Position numbers and translations under genes: made by a program
Origin: Xylophilus ampelinus
GTDB taxonomy: Bacteria; Pseudomonadota; Gammaproteobacteria; Burkholderiales; Burkholderiaceae_C
Assembly (NCBI RefSeq): GCF_901875635.1
Contig: NZ_CABFMN010000095.1
Location: 121,799-185,798, forward strand
Direction: 5' to 3'
Length of the DNA: 64,000 nucleotides
The notes under the pieces: generated by a model
What the model was told of the DNA's origin: nothing
What the model saw: only the letters and a program-made list of their open reading frames with translations
The model's database searches: none
In this document: positions 34,712-43,489 of the stretch, piece by piece
How positions within the stretch are numbered: the stretch's first letter is position 1
How the letters are laid out: each line of letters starts with the position of its first letter

Positions 34712-35146
34712 ATGCGCACACTTCTCAACCACCGCAGGATTCGCGCCATCGCGTGGATGGTGCTCGGGGTATGGCTGTTTGCGCTCGGGGCCGGGGTGGC
34801 CAATGCCTGCCTTCTGGAGTCTCCGCAGCAACATCGGCATGCTGTCGGGTATGAGCATGTCCCATCGTCCGGGCATGGAAATCATGAAGGCCTCCATGGT
34901 AAGCACGAAGAAGGTTCCCACGACCCGTCGAAGGCCCCGTGCCTGAAGCTCTGCGGCGACGTCAACCAGTCCGCCATTCAGAAAGCACCAACCTTCGCGT
35001 TCGACCTCGTCGGTTTGGCGCCTCCCGCCTATGGAGACCAGCTGCTGGCTCCGACGTTGGCTCTGCGAGCCATCCCATCGAGGGGTCACCAGCGACCACC
35101 TCCCAAGCGGCCGTCGTGGCTGCTGTTCGAGCGTCTCGCGCTGTAG
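34712..35146 (+). CDS. Exported His/Cys-containing protein, possible metal binder
   Basis: A 144-residue protein with an N-terminal signal or anchor (AWMVLGVWLFALGAGVANA, about 14-32), a His/Glu-rich middle (HGNHEGLHGKHEEGSHDP) and a CLKLC pair near residue 80. No family is recognised with confidence; the composition recalls periplasmic copper-binding CopL-like proteins. It is the first gene behind the ANR-type promoter. The ribosome site is weak. Confidence 0.7.
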   Translation: MRTLLNHRRIRAIAWMVLGVWLFALGAGVANACLLESPQQHRHAVGYEHVPSSGHGNHEGLHGKHEEGSHDPSKAPCLKLCGDVNQSAIQKAPTFAFDLVGLAPPAYGDQLLAPTLALRAIPSRGHQRPPPKRPSWLLFERLAL

Positions 35147-35198
35147 CGCCTCCTTTGAGTTGCCGTGTCGGTCACACCCGGCGCACAACTCATAAGCC

Positions 35199-35230
35199 TT
35201 GACTCTGTACCCGACTACGGAGTTTTCATA
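35199..35230 (+). promoter_or_regulatory. MerR-type metal promoter
   Basis: -35 TTGACT (35199-35204) and a weak -10 TTCATA (35225-35230) are 20 nt apart, the long spacer typical of MerR-controlled promoters. The spacer holds the dyad ACTC-TGTACCCGACTACG-GAGT. It would give metal-dependent expression of the genes from 35301 on top of ANR control. Confidence 0.7.
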
Positions 35231-35300
35231 GGGCTTTGTCCGCTTGCGGCGACATCGGTTTCGCCCCAATGGCAGGCACCCGCGGCTAAAGGAGAGAGAA

Positions 35301-35702
35301 ATGAAATTCACGCATTCGATCGCGGCCATCGTTGGCGCCGCACTGGTCACCTTGTCTGCGTTCGCGCAGGACAACCATCAGGCCCATCACCCCGCAGGTG
35401 CGAGTCCGACCGCGGCCGAGACGCCAAGGGCGCCGACCACCGAGGGCATGGATGCGCAACTGAAGTCGATGCAGGCCATGCACGAACGGATGGTGGCTGC
35501 GAAGACGCCTGCGCAGCGCAAGGCGCTCATGGCCGAACACATGCAGGCCATGCGGGCTGGCATGGCGATGATGGGCGCAATGAAGGATGGAGCCGAGTCG
35601 GCGCCGACAGCTGAGCGGCAGCAAATGCTCGAAATGCGCATGGACATGTGCCAGTCCATGATGCAGATGATGATGGACCGGATGCCTGAGCCGGCGAAGT
35701 GA
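35301..35702 (+). CDS. Periplasmic Met/His-rich protein
   Basis: A 133-residue protein with signal peptide (LSAFAQDN, cleavage near 23), a His-rich start of the mature part (DNHQAHHPAG), and a helical Met-rich region (RAGMAMMGAMKD; CQSMMQMMMDRM). Methionine- and histidine-rich exported proteins often bind Cu(I)/Ag(I). AGGAGAGAGA precedes the start. The P1B ATPase gene downstream fits a metal role. Confidence 0.8.
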   Translation: MKFTHSIAAIVGAALVTLSAFAQDNHQAHHPAGASPTAAETPRAPTTEGMDAQLKSMQAMHERMVAAKTPAQRKALMAEHMQAMRAGMAMMGAMKDGAESAPTAERQQMLEMRMDMCQSMMQMMMDRMPEPAK

Positions 35703-35713
35703 GGAGGACGACC

Positions 35714-35953
35714 ATGACAACTTCTCACCGCACCGGTCCAAGGTTTTCGCGCTCGCGATGGTTCCTGGGCTTTCTGGTCTTCCTGGCCGTGAGCATCTAC
35801 ATGCTGCTGACGGAACACCGCGGGCACTACCTGGCCGCGCTGCCACTGGTCCTCCTGGCGACTTGCGTCATCGCTCATGTGCTGATGCATCGCCATGCCG
35901 TACCAGGCGACGGTAGCAAGGCGAATCCACCGTACCCGGGAGAGCGCAAATGA
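35714..35953 (+). CDS. DUF2933-like small membrane protein
   Basis: A 79-residue protein with two hydrophobic segments (about 15-34 and 41-60) followed by HVLMHRHAV. The pattern H-LLxLPxxLxxxC-xxH resembles the second such protein at 63065. DUF2933 proteins are usually linked to copper or silver cargo. Its stop overlaps the methyltransferase start. Confidence 0.75.
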   Translation: MTTSHRTGPRFSRSRWFLGFLVFLAVSIYMLLTEHRGHYLAALPLVLLATCVIAHVLMHRHAVPGDGSKANPPYPGERK

Positions 35954-36600
35954 ACCACGATGCGCCCGCTTATGGGCTTTGGCTGCTCGTCCTCGTGAAC
36001 TCGGCGGTCTTCATCATGTTCGCCTTCAGCTTCTTCAAACCGCAGACCTCGCGCGACTGGAGAACCTTCGGGACATTCGCAGCGTTCATTGTTGCCTTGT
36101 TCGTCGAGATGTACGGCTTTCCGCTGACGCTGTACGTGCTGTCCGGCTGGCTTCAGACCAAGTATCCCAGTCTGGACTTGCTGTCGCACAACAGCGGCCA
36201 TCTCTGGTCGACCCTGCTGGGCGAGAGCGGCGACCCTCACTTCAGCCCGCTTCATATCGCGAGCTACATCTTCATCGGGGGCGGCTTCTGGCTTCTGTCG
36301 AGCGCCTGGACGGTGCTCTACCACGCGCAACGGCACGCCCAACTTGCCGTGAGCGGCCCATACGCCAGGATTCGGCACCCGCAGTATGTGGCCTTCGTGG
36401 CGATCCTTTTCGGCTTTCTGCTGCAGTGGCCGACGCTGTTGACGCTGCTGATGTTCCCCTTCCTCGTCGTGATGTATTCGAGGCTGGCTGTCAACGAGGA
36501 GAAGGACATGCGCAAGCAGTTCGGCGCCGAGTTCGACGCCTATGCCGCGCGCACGCCGCGCTTCCTTCCCTCCCTCTCGGACACGCGCCAGCGAGGCTGA
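35950..36600 (+). CDS. Isoprenylcysteine carboxyl methyltransferase (ICMT)-like membrane protein
   Basis: A 216-residue polytopic membrane protein. The C-terminal SAM-binding part is typical: VSGPYARIRHPQYVAFVAIL, then a further helix and the EEKDMRKQFGAEFDAYAARTPRFLP ending. Bacterial members methylate lipids or small molecules, or have unknown substrates. It overlaps the DUF2933 gene by 4 nt and lies in the same operon. Confidence 0.82.
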   Translation: MNHDAPAYGLWLLVLVNSAVFIMFAFSFFKPQTSRDWRTFGTFAAFIVALFVEMYGFPLTLYVLSGWLQTKYPSLDLLSHNSGHLWSTLLGESGDPHFSPLHIASYIFIGGGFWLLSSAWTVLYHAQRHAQLAVSGPYARIRHPQYVAFVAILFGFLLQWPTLLTLLMFPFLVVMYSRLAVNEEKDMRKQFGAEFDAYAARTPRFLPSLSDTRQRG

Positions 36601-36601
36601 C

Positions 36602-36760
36602 ATGAAGAAGACCCGCTGGCGTCAGCGCATCAATCGACCGTACCTGGCTGCAGCCTACGGACAAGGCGATGGCTGCGGCTCCCGCTCGGATGCGGACATG
36701 AGCGCCGCGCCCCGCCGGGCGTCGACACACGCAATGCTGATCGCCTGCGACCAGACCTAA
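36602..36760 (+). CDS. Possible small hypothetical protein
   Basis: A 52-codon frame starts 2 nt after the ICMT stop and ends 11 nt before the PPK2 start. It is basic at the N-terminus (MKKTRWRQRINRPY) with no recognisable domain. Position and spacing favour a gene; composition does not clearly do so. Confidence 0.35.
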   Translation: MKKTRWRQRINRPYLAAAYGQGDGCGSRSDADMSAAPRRASTHAMLIACDQT

Positions 36761-36770
36761 CGGAGAACCC

Positions 36771-37634
36771 ATGGCAAAGAACAAGAAGGGCGCCAAAGGC
36801 GCCAAGCACAAGGCCGATGTGGACGGCACCGGCACTGCCCACGGCTCAGCGCGCGACGAGACAGCGACACGCTCGATCGGCCGCGAGGACTACGAAGCAC
36901 AGTTGCACATGCTGCAGATCGAACTGGTGAAACTGCAGCGGCATTTCATCAAATGCAACGACCGTATCCTGATCCTCTTGGAGGGAAGGGACGGCGCAGG
37001 CAAGGACGGCAGCATCAAGCGGCTGGTCGAACACCTGAGTCCTCGGGAAACACGGGTCGTCGCGCTAGGAAAGCCCTCCGACCGGGATCGCACGGGCTGG
37101 TACTTCCAGCGCTACGTCCCGCACCTGCCAGTTGGCGAAGAGCTCGTGGTGTTCAACCGCAGTTGGTACAACCGTGCGGGCGTGGAACCGGTGATGGGCT
37201 TCTGTACCGCCGAGGAGCACGAGGAATTCATGAACTCAGTGCCCAAGTTCGAGGAGATGCTGGTCAACTCCGGTATCAAGCTGCTGAAGTATTACCTCGA
37301 CATCGGCAAGAAGGAGCAGAGCCGCCGGCTCGGGGAACGCCGCCGTGATCCCCTCAAACAGTGGAAGTCGAGCCCGGTGGATGCCGTCGCGCTTAAGCAC
37401 TGGGACGGCTATACACGGGCGCGCGACGAGATGTTCATGCGCACCCATACGGCCGCGGCGCCCTGGTCTGTCGTGCACGCCGACAACAAACGGTTGGCGA
37501 GGCTCAACCTGATCAGAGACATCCTCTCCCGGCTGCACTACGCCGGCAAGAAGCACAAGGTCATCGCTCCCGACCGGGAGATCGTCTTCGAGTTCTCGCA
37601 GGACTGCCTGGACTCGGGCCGACTCGCTCGTTGA
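36771..37634 (+). CDS. ppk2: Polyphosphate kinase 2 (PPK2)
   Basis: A 287-residue cytoplasmic kinase that uses polyphosphate to phosphorylate nucleotides. Walker A is [10 protein letters not shown] (about 71-80), followed by the PPK2 markers [15 protein letters not shown] and the lid segment [15 protein letters not shown]. The basic N-terminal tail ([14 protein letters not shown]) may bind polyphosphate. The sequence looks like class I (NDP to NTP); direction in vivo is not shown by sequence. A CGGAGA site precedes the ATG. In this operon it would supply ATP or GTP when respiration stops. Confidence 0.93.
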   Translation: MAKNKKGAKGAKHKADVDGTGTAHGSARDETATRSIGREDYEAQLHMLQIELVKLQRHFIKCNDRILILLEGRDGAGKDGSIKRLVEHLSPRETRVVALGKPSDRDRTGWYFQRYVPHLPVGEELVVFNRSWYNRAGVEPVMGFCTAEEHEEFMNSVPKFEEMLVNSGIKLLKYYLDIGKKEQSRRLGERRRDPLKQWKSSPVDAVALKHWDGYTRARDEMFMRTHTAAAPWSVVHADNKRLARLNLIRDILSRLHYAGKKHKVIAPDREIVFEFSQDCLDSGRLAR

Positions 37635-37666
37635 GACCACGAACACAGCGAACAGGAAGAACAGCC

Positions 37667-40132
37667 ATGAAGTCGATCAACGTTGAAGTCGGAGGGCTCG
37701 TATCGAGCCTGAGCGCGGAGGGAGTACGCCGCAAGCTGCTGCAGCTTCCCGGCGTCCATCATGCAGATGTCAACTATGTTGCGGGAAGCGCAACGGTCCA
37801 TCTCGATGAGGGACAACTCAGTGTCGAGGATCTGCGCCAGCGCATCGCCGAATGCGGCTATCACTGCCGTGGCGAGCAGACGCCCAAGCACGTGTGCGCG
37901 CCCGCCGCTGGCGTCTCTGCCGACCCCAGCCATGCGGTGCACGGCCATCACGGCGCACCCGCACGTCAGGCGCAAGAGATGGGGCATGAGGGGCACCACG
38001 CGCATGCCCCCGCCACGGCCGCACGCGCGAAGGCTGCGGCCACGACGCCCGCCGCCCATGCTGCGCACCAGGCCCACGCAGGCGACCCTGCGATGGACGA
38101 CATGATGCACGACATGGGCCACGGGTCGGGCTCGATGCAGGACATGGCTCGGGACATGCGCAATCGCTTCTTCGTGGCCCTGGTCTTCGCCATTCCCGTG
38201 TTCTTCTATTCCCCGATGGGGAAGATGTTCGGCGACTTCCAGACGCCGTTCGGGCTGGACGACAAGCTCTTTCTTTTCTTCCTCGCAAGTGCCGCGATCA
38301 TCTATCCAGGTTGGCCTTTCTACGTGGCGGCGTGGCGCGCGCTGCGCAACGGCGTCGCCAACATGGCCACGTTGGTCGTGCTGTCGGTGGGCACCGGCTA
38401 CCTGTTCAGCATCGGCGCGACCTTCTTCTACGAGGGTGAGGTGTTCTATGAAGCGGCATCGGTGCTGCTGGTCTTCATCCTGCTGGGGCACTGGCTGGAG
38501 ATGCGCGCCCGCGCGGGCGCATCCGACGCGATTCGCGCGTTGATGGATCTCGCCCCACCCATGGCCACGGTCGTGCGCAACGGGGTGGAGACCAAGGTAC
38601 CGACCGCCGAGGTTGCAGCCGGGGAACTGGTCGTGATCAAGCCCGGCGACAAGATCCCGGTGGATGGCGAGATCGTCGAGGGCGCGTCGCAAGTGGACGA
38701 GTCGATGCTGACGGGCGAGTCCATGCCGGTCAAGAAGGGCGTGGGCAGCACCGTCGTAGGCGCCAGCATCAACAAGAGCGGGAGCTTTCGCTACAAGGCC
38801 ACGAAGGTCGGCGCGGACACGGCCTTGGCGCAGATTGTCAAGCTGGTCCAGGAGGCCCAGAACTCGAAGGCCCCCGGCCAGCTGCTGGCCGACCACGCAT
38901 CCCAGTGGCTGGTGCTGGCGGCGATCGTGATTGGCCTGCTGACCTTCAGCGTCTGGTACTGGGTGATGGGACAGACATTACTGTTCGCACTCACCTTGAC
39001 CATCACCGTGTTCGTGATCGCATGCCCTGATGCGCTGGGGCTGGCCACCCCGATGGCCATCATGGTCGGGACCGGGCTGGGCGCAATGAACGGCATTCTC
39101 TTCAAGAATGCGGCCGCATTGGAGAACGCCACCAAGTTGACGGTCGTGGTGTTCGACAAGACCGGCACCTTGACACTGGGGCAGCCCGATGTCGTCGAGA
39201 TGGTGGCCGCGCCCGGTGTCGAGGAGACGCGGCTTCTGGCGACGGCCGCCGCGGTGGAGAAGTTCTCCGAGCACCCCCTCGCGCTCGCAGTGCTCAAGCG
39301 TGCGGGAGACATGCCGACGGCGGTCACCGAGAACTTCACCAACATCGATGGGCAAGGCGCACGGGCCACTATCGGGGGCGAGACGGTGCTCCTGGGCAAC
39401 CGGCTGCTGATGCAGTCGGAACAGGTGGATCTGGCCCCCCTTGCCAGCGAGGCGGCGCGGCTGCAAGGCGGGGGGCGCACTGTGGTCCACGTCGCGCGCG
39501 GTGGCCGGCTGATCGGCCTCATCGCGATCGCCGATGCCGTGCGGCCGACCTCGCGCGAGACGATCGCCAAGCTGCAGGCACGCGGCGTGAAGGTCGCGAT
39601 GCTGACCGGCGACAACCAGGCGACCGCCGAGCGCATCGGCAAGGAACTGGGTATCGACATCGTGCTTGCGGATGTGTTGCCCGGGCAGAAGGCCTCCAAG
39701 ATCAAGGAACTGCAGCAGCAGGGTCACAAGGTCGGCATGGTCGGCGACGGCATCAACGACGCTCCGGCGCTGACGCAGGCCGACGTGGGCTTTGCGATTG
39801 GCGCGGGGACGGACGTTGCGATGGAAAGCGCCCAGGTGGTGTTGATGAAGAGTGACCCCTACGACGTGGTCGGGGCCATCGAACTGTCCCGGGCGACGCT
39901 GCGCAAGATGCACCAGAACCTCTGGTGGGCCGTGGCCTACAACGTGATCGCCTTCCCGCTGGCGGCCGGGGTGCTGTATCCGTTCACCTTGTCGCCCGAG
40001 GTCGCTGCATTGTCCATGTCGGGCAGTTCCGCGATCGTCGCGATCAATGCGCTGATGCTCAAGCGCACGCGCCTGCCGGGGATCAAGCGCGTGACGTCGC
40101 GTGTCAGTGTCCCAGCGGCCGCGTCAGCCTGA
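37667..40132 (+). CDS. P1B-type heavy-metal ATPase with CPD motif
   Basis: An 821-residue metal-exporting ATPase. The N-terminal HMA-like domain lacks the CxxC ([11 protein letters not shown] where GMTCxxC is expected). A His-rich linker follows (about 88-160, [21 protein letters not shown]). Phosphorylation site DKTGT (497-501), actuator TGE (349-351) and hinge [10 protein letters not shown] are intact. The ion-binding motif in the sixth helix is [10 protein letters not shown] (453-462), i.e. CPD instead of CPC or CPH. The His-rich linker resembles CopB-type pumps, but metal choice is uncertain. Confidence 0.88.
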   Translation: MKSINVEVGGLVSSLSAEGVRRKLLQLPGVHHADVNYVAGSATVHLDEGQLSVEDLRQRIAECGYHCRGEQTPKHVCAPAAGVSADPSHAVHGHHGAPARQAQEMGHEGHHAHAPATAARAKAAATTPAAHAAHQAHAGDPAMDDMMHDMGHGSGSMQDMARDMRNRFFVALVFAIPVFFYSPMGKMFGDFQTPFGLDDKLFLFFLASAAIIYPGWPFYVAAWRALRNGVANMATLVVLSVGTGYLFSIGATFFYEGEVFYEAASVLLVFILLGHWLEMRARAGASDAIRALMDLAPPMATVVRNGVETKVPTAEVAAGELVVIKPGDKIPVDGEIVEGASQVDESMLTGESMPVKKGVGSTVVGASINKSGSFRYKATKVGADTALAQIVKLVQEAQNSKAPGQLLADHASQWLVLAAIVIGLLTFSVWYWVMGQTLLFALTLTITVFVIACPDALGLATPMAIMVGTGLGAMNGILFKNAAALENATKLTVVVFDKTGTLTLGQPDVVEMVAAPGVEETRLLATAAAVEKFSEHPLALAVLKRAGDMPTAVTENFTNIDGQGARATIGGETVLLGNRLLMQSEQVDLAPLASEAARLQGGGRTVVHVARGGRLIGLIAIADAVRPTSRETIAKLQARGVKVAMLTGDNQATAERIGKELGIDIVLADVLPGQKASKIKELQQQGHKVGMVGDGINDAPALTQADVGFAIGAGTDVAMESAQVVLMKSDPYDVVGAIELSRATLRKMHQNLWWAVAYNVIAFPLAAGVLYPFTLSPEVAALSMSGSSAIVAINALMLKRTRLPGIKRVTSRVSVPAAASA

Positions 40133-40145
40133 GCGGCGGGCCACC

Positions 40146-41471
40146 ATGGTAGAGAGCCGCGCCATGCGATCACCGCGCGAATCCGGGCCCACCCGCCAGC
40201 AAGACCTCGGCGTCGCGCAGCTGGGTTGGCTCGCTGCGGCCGTATTCGTCGTCTCGGCCGGATATGGGGCACTGATGCCCTTGATCCCCGACTGGCTGCG
40301 GCCCTTGATGGGCGACGCGGATCCTGCGGCGCTTGCGCGCCATGTCGGCTACCTCAGCGGCATCTACACGGCGGGCATCCTGCTGGGTGCGCCCCTGTGG
40401 GGCATGCTGGCGGACAGGCTGGGGCGTGCCCGCGTGTTGCTGGTGGGCCTGATCGGCTACGTGGCCAGCCTGCTCCCGCTGCTGCGCCCCGAGTCCCTGG
40501 GCGTGGTCGGCATCTATGCGCTGCGCGGCGCGACGGGCTTTTTTGTGGCCGCGGTCGTGCCGGTGGTGCCGGCGCTCGTCGCGCAGTACACCCCAGAATC
40601 GATTCGCGCCAGGCGCTTTGCATGGCTGGGTGCGATGTCGCTGCTCGGGTTCCTGTTCGGCCCCGGCCTGAACGCCGCTGCAGAACGGCTTGTCGGCCTG
40701 GGCTTCTTGAGCGTGCTGGTACAGGGCTCATCGACCACGCTCGTAATCGCACTCTCGGCCGCGCTCGGCGCGCTGATGATGCTGGGCCTGGCCGCAACGC
40801 TTCCCGCACCTTCCTCCCTTGGAGAGGCGGACGCAGCCGATCACGACGGAGCACCCCGGAGCCGCTCCCTGGCGCTCTGGATTCTCAACGGTGTGGTCAT
40901 GTTCGTGCTTGCCGGCTTTGAACTCGGCATCGTGCTGCAGGGCCAGCGCCACCCCGATCTCTCCTCCCGAGAGGTGTCGTTGATGTTCGCCGAGTGCAGT
41001 CTGGTGATGCTGGGCGTCAACGCGGTGCTGTTCTTCACCGGCCTGCTGGAGCGCGCCGACCCACGCCGCGTACTGGCCTGCGGCATGGTCCTGGGCATCG
41101 CCGGGCTCCTGATGCTGGCCCGCCATGGCAGCGAGATGTGGCTGTACGTCGGCGTGAGTTTCACGGCTGCGGGCACGGGTCTCGTGCTCCCCACCCTGGC
41201 CTACCTCGCTGCCGGCACCTCGGCGCGGCGGCTCGGTATCGCGATGGGAGGGCTCGCCGCGGCAGCCGGCCTCGGACAAACACTGGGATCGGCCGCCACC
41301 GGATGGCTATTCGGCGCTGTGATGCAGAGCACCTTTGCGTGGCTGTCGATTCCACTGGCCGCCACCCTCGCGCTGCTGCTCATTCCGCGGCGTTGGTGGC
41401 CAGCCAACCCCGTCCTGGTGAGCGCTTCACCGTCCCGCACTTTTCTCACTTCCACGGAAACCGAACCATGA
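40146..41471 (+). CDS. MFS transporter
   Basis: A 441-residue protein with about 12 transmembrane helices. The loop 2-3 motif is present (GMLADRLGRARVLLVG), as is a second copy-like GLLERADPRRVLACG. It resembles drug-efflux major facilitator proteins. Substrate is not evident. It follows the ATPase by 13 nt and overlaps lemA by 4 nt. The ATG at 40164 is an alternative start. Confidence 0.86.
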   Translation: MVESRAMRSPRESGPTRQQDLGVAQLGWLAAAVFVVSAGYGALMPLIPDWLRPLMGDADPAALARHVGYLSGIYTAGILLGAPLWGMLADRLGRARVLLVGLIGYVASLLPLLRPESLGVVGIYALRGATGFFVAAVVPVVPALVAQYTPESIRARRFAWLGAMSLLGFLFGPGLNAAAERLVGLGFLSVLVQGSSTTLVIALSAALGALMMLGLAATLPAPSSLGEADAADHDGAPRSRSLALWILNGVVMFVLAGFELGIVLQGQRHPDLSSREVSLMFAECSLVMLGVNAVLFFTGLLERADPRRVLACGMVLGIAGLLMLARHGSEMWLYVGVSFTAAGTGLVLPTLAYLAAGTSARRLGIAMGGLAAAAGLGQTLGSAATGWLFGAVMQSTFAWLSIPLAATLALLLIPRRWWPANPVLVSASPSRTFLTSTETEP

Positions 41472-42079
41472 GACTGATCCTGATGTCCCTGCTCGCAGCG
41501 CTTGCCCTGTCGCTGAGCGGATGCGGCTACAACGACTTCCAGCGGCTGGACGAGCAGACCAAGTCCGCCTGGTCCGAGGTGCTGAACCAGTACCAGCGGC
41601 GCGCCGACCTGATCCCCAACATCGTCGCGACCGTCAAGGGCGAGACCAACTTCGAGCAGGAGACGCTGACCCGGGTGGTCGAGGCCCGCGCGAAGGCGAC
41701 CTCGATCCAGGCCACGCCGGAACTCGTCAACAACCCCGAGGCGTTCCAGAAGTTCCAGGCGGCACAGGGCGAACTGTCCGGCGCGCTGAGCCGGCTGCTG
41801 GTGGTGAGCGAGAACTACCCGCAACTCAAGGCGAACCAGGCTTTTCAAGACCTGCGTGCCCAACTTGAGGGCACGGAGAACCGCATCACCGTGGCGCGTG
41901 GGCGCTACGTGAAGGCGGTGCAGGATTACAACGTGCTCACGCGCAGCTTCCCGACCAACATCACGGCCAAGCTGTTCAGCTACGTCGTCAAGCCCAATTT
42001 CTCGGTCGCCGACGAGAAGGCCATGGCGGCGCCGCCACAGGTCGATTTCGGCGCCTCGGCGCCGGCGGCGCGCCCCTGA
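41468..42079 (+). CDS. lemA: LemA-family lipoprotein
   Basis: A 203-residue protein with a lipobox-like signal (LSLSGCGYNDF, Cys at 19) and the LemA core: DEQTKSAWSEVLNQYQRRADLIPNIVATVKG, then helical repeats and YNVLTRSFPTNITAKLF. LemA proteins are membrane-anchored helical proteins, commonly next to TPM-domain genes as here; function is unclear but linked to envelope stress. Confidence 0.9.
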   Translation: MRLILMSLLAALALSLSGCGYNDFQRLDEQTKSAWSEVLNQYQRRADLIPNIVATVKGETNFEQETLTRVVEARAKATSIQATPELVNNPEAFQKFQAAQGELSGALSRLLVVSENYPQLKANQAFQDLRAQLEGTENRITVARGRYVKAVQDYNVLTRSFPTNITAKLFSYVVKPNFSVADEKAMAAPPQVDFGASAPAARP

Positions 42080-42080
42080 C

Positions 42081-42965
42081 ATGAGAACGCCCAGAACAGC
42101 GGTGCTCTCTCCGGCGGCCCCTCTTCGGCTGGCCCACGCTCTGGCCTGGCTGCTGCTGAGCCTGTTCCTTTCGGTCGCGTCCGCGCAGGAGTTGGTCGCC
42201 GTTCCCCCGCTGCAGGCGCGCGTCACCGATCTCACGGGAACGCTCGCCGCCGATCGTGTCGCCGCGCTGGATGCGCAGCTTCGGGCCTTCGAGCAACGCA
42301 AGGGCGTGCAGATCGCCGTGCTGATGGTCCGCTCGACGCGGCCCGAACCCGTCGAGCAGTACACCCTGCGGGTGGTAGAGCAATGGAAGCTCGGCCGTCG
42401 CAAGGTGGACGACGGCGCGTTGCTCCTGGTGGCCAAGGACGACCGCACCGTGCGCATCGAAGTCGGATACGGCATCGAGGGTGCGCTGAGCGACGTGGTA
42501 TCGCGGCGCATCATCGACGAGGTGATCACGCCGCGCCTGCGCCAGGGCGATTTCGACGGCGGCATCGCCGCAGGCGCCGAACAGATCATGCGGGTGATCG
42601 ATGGCGAGGCCCTGCCTGCGGCGGACCCACGGCGGCAGGGGCAGACCAACGACATCGGGCAGGCCTGGCCCTTCCTGTTCGTCGCGGCCCTGATGCTGGG
42701 CGGAGTGCTGCGCAACGCCCTCGGCCGCCTTCCAGGCTCCCTGGTCACGGCTGGCGTGCTGGGTGCCGCTGCGTGGCTGTTGGTGGGCACCTTCGCGGTG
42801 GCCGCGGTGGCTGGACTGGCGGGATTCCTCGTCACGCTGCTGGGCATCGGCATGGGTGGCCACGGCGGCCTGCACGGGCGCCACCGGGGAGGCGGCTGGC
42901 CGGGCGGAGGATTCCGCGGCGGCGGCGGCGGCTTCGGTGGCGGCGGCGCGTCAGGACGGTGGTGA
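42081..42965 (+). CDS. TPM-domain membrane protein (YgcG-like)
   Basis: A 294-residue protein. After a signal peptide (SVASAQE, about 36) comes a complete TPM domain (about 42-185; VTDLTGTLAADRVAALDAQL, KVDDGALLLVAKDDRTVRIE, YGIEGALSD). Two membrane helices follow, and then a Gly-rich tail with repeated GGG and one WPGGGFRGG. It is typical of LemA-partner proteins and probably acts in the periplasm. Confidence 0.88.
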   Translation: MRTPRTAVLSPAAPLRLAHALAWLLLSLFLSVASAQELVAVPPLQARVTDLTGTLAADRVAALDAQLRAFEQRKGVQIAVLMVRSTRPEPVEQYTLRVVEQWKLGRRKVDDGALLLVAKDDRTVRIEVGYGIEGALSDVVSRRIIDEVITPRLRQGDFDGGIAAGAEQIMRVIDGEALPAADPRRQGQTNDIGQAWPFLFVAALMLGGVLRNALGRLPGSLVTAGVLGAAAWLLVGTFAVAAVAGLAGFLVTLLGIGMGGHGGLHGRHRGGGWPGGGFRGGGGGFGGGGASGRW

Positions 42966-42966
42966 G

Positions 42967-43464
42967 ATGAACATGCAACGACTTCTTCGCCACCTTGCGA
43001 CCACGGATCGCGCAGTCCGCCGCGCCTTCCCCCCGCGTGCCCTGGATGCGATCGAGCAGGCCATCCGCACGGGAGAGTTCCAGCATGGGGGCCAACTGCG
43101 CTTCGTGGTCGAGGGTGCGCTGGACGGATCGCCACTGTGGCGCAACCAATCGCCGGGCGAGCGGGCGCTGGACCTGTTCGCACGCCTGGGTGTGTGGGAT
43201 ACGGCGCACAACAGCGGCGTCCTGATCTACGTGCTGCTGGCCGACCGGGCCGTGGAGATCGTGGCCGATCGCGGCATCCATGCCTGTTGCGGTGCCGAAA
43301 GGTGGTCGGCTGTGTGCCAGCGCATGGAAGCCCAGTTTGCGCAGGGACGCTTCGAGGCCGGAGCCCTGGAAGGCATCGTGGCCGTCAGCCACCTGCTGGT
43401 GCAGCACTTTCCGCGGGGCGCGGACCACGGCAACGAGTTGCCGGATCGGCCGGTCCTTCTTTGA
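42967..43464 (+). CDS. Second TPM-domain protein, soluble
   Basis: A 165-residue protein with a shorter TPM domain (RALDLFARLGVWDTAHNSGVLIYVLLADRAVEIVADRGI) and no signal peptide or Gly-rich tail. The pair of a membrane TPM and a soluble TPM after lemA is a known arrangement. A GGTGAG site lies upstream of the ATG; the in-frame ATG at 42973 is possible. Confidence 0.85.
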   Translation: MNMQRLLRHLATTDRAVRRAFPPRALDAIEQAIRTGEFQHGGQLRFVVEGALDGSPLWRNQSPGERALDLFARLGVWDTAHNSGVLIYVLLADRAVEIVADRGIHACCGAERWSAVCQRMEAQFAQGRFEAGALEGIVAVSHLLVQHFPRGADHGNELPDRPVLL

Positions 43465-43489
43465 ACGACAACATCCTTGGAGACCTACC

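Noticed and set aside
41201..43183. A 660-codon minus-strand frame across MFS, lemA and TPM genes
   Set aside because: Pro/Arg-rich shadow translation with no domain; three well-defined genes occupy the plus strand.
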